Assembly: GCA_946480565.1 (NCBI GenBank)
Contig: CAMLKR010000116.1
Span: 1 to 7,235 of the forward strand
DNA: 7,235 nucleotides
Direction: 5' to 3'
Source of the DNA: an uncultured Arenimonas sp.
GTDB lineage: Bacteria; Pseudomonadota; Gammaproteobacteria; Xanthomonadales; Xanthomonadaceae
Shown: in pieces, positions 6,267 through 7,235 of the stretch
Position numbering within the stretch: position 1 is the stretch's first letter
Layout: each line of letters opens with the position of its first letter
Translations under genes and position numbers: made by a program
The notes under the pieces: generated by a model
What the model saw: the letters and a program-made list of their open reading frames with translations, nothing else
Database searches by the model: none
What the model was told of the DNA's origin: nothing

Positions 6267-6453
6267 GGGTTTTGCGGGGGGAGGCCCGACCCTAACCCCA
6301 TCGCTTCCCCGGGCCAACCCCGCGCCCTGCCCCGTTTAGGATCGCTTAACACCCGCGCAACATCCGCAGCGCGAGGATGCACCCCGGGGCCGCGCCATGT
6401 ATCATGCCCGGCCCCACCCATCCTTTCATCTCAATCAAGGGATATAAGCGACG
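6267..6453. promoter_or_regulatory. Divergent control region between the lipoprotein gene and metK
   Basis: This stretch has no gene and must hold both divergent promoters. For metK the best candidate is a -10-like TATCAT at 6400-6405, about 48 bases before the ATG. A weak TGCACC at 6378-6383 lies 16 bases upstream of it. For the lipoprotein only a weak minus-strand TTGCGC is visible, with no convincing -10. A small stem, CATCC (6361-6365) with GGATG (6375-6379), lies upstream of the metK -10. I find no match to SAM or SAH riboswitch cores. Confidence 0.35.
6437..6442 (+). promoter_or_regulatory. Ribosome binding site of metK
   Basis: AAGGGA lies 11 bases before the ATG at 6454, a moderate match with slightly long spacing. 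It supports the [10 protein letters not shown] start, which is also the usual N-terminus of the family. Confidence 0.5.

Positions 6454-7235
<782 letters not shown>

Noticed and set aside
6300..6347. Direct repeat ATCGCTT at 6300-6306 and 6341-6347, 41 bases apart, as an operator
   Set aside because: Seven bases repeated once in a 200-base gap can occur by chance, neither copy is a palindrome, and no regulator site I know matches.
6267..6453. A possible SAM or SAH riboswitch in front of metK
   Set aside because: The leader after the likely -10 is only about 40 bases, too short for most such riboswitches. The one small stem (6361-6379) lies upstream of it and does not match conserved cores I know.

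Overview
The window is uniformly GC-rich and densely coded. It looks like chromosomal DNA from a gammaproteobacterium of the Xanthomonadaceae/Lysobacteraceae type (Lysobacter, Luteimonas or a relative). The basis is the strong G/C bias at third codon positions, the wording of the DusB and MetK proteins, and the general gene style; no database was searched. I see no tRNA, rRNA, insertion sequence, CRISPR array or phage gene. No gap between genes exceeds about 205 bases.

Layout, left to right: (1) the 3' end of dusB (tRNA-dihydrouridine synthase) on +. (2) A 611-residue exported serine hydrolase on +. It has five ~51-residue repeats of the RHGL-type (Bacterial tandem repeat domain 1) before a beta-lactamase/esterase-fold catalytic domain. 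(3) A strong hairpin terminator between convergent genes. (4) A minus-strand group read right to left: a PlsC-like/OlsB-like acyltransferase fusion (573 aa), then a multi-pass membrane protein of the YdjM metal-dependent hydrolase family (340 aa), then a 128-residue protein with a single C-terminal membrane anchor that overlaps its upstream neighbour by ATGA. (5) An OmpA-type outer-membrane lipoprotein (195 aa) on minus, with its own terminator hairpin. (6) A 204-base divergent control region. (7) The first two-thirds of metK (S-adenosylmethionine synthetase) on +, cut by the window edge.

The two end genes are core housekeeping functions. The genes between them share an envelope theme: an exported hydrolase, an acyl-lipid synthase candidate, two inner-membrane proteins and a peptidoglycan-binding lipoprotein. 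I see no evidence that they form one defined system. The points most worth following are the repeat-bearing serine hydrolase, which resembles the fungal polyglycine hydrolases in architecture, and the fused bifunctional acyltransferase, whose layout matches OlsF-type aminolipid synthases. The coupled pair of a membrane hydrolase and an unrecognised tail-anchored protein is a third point.
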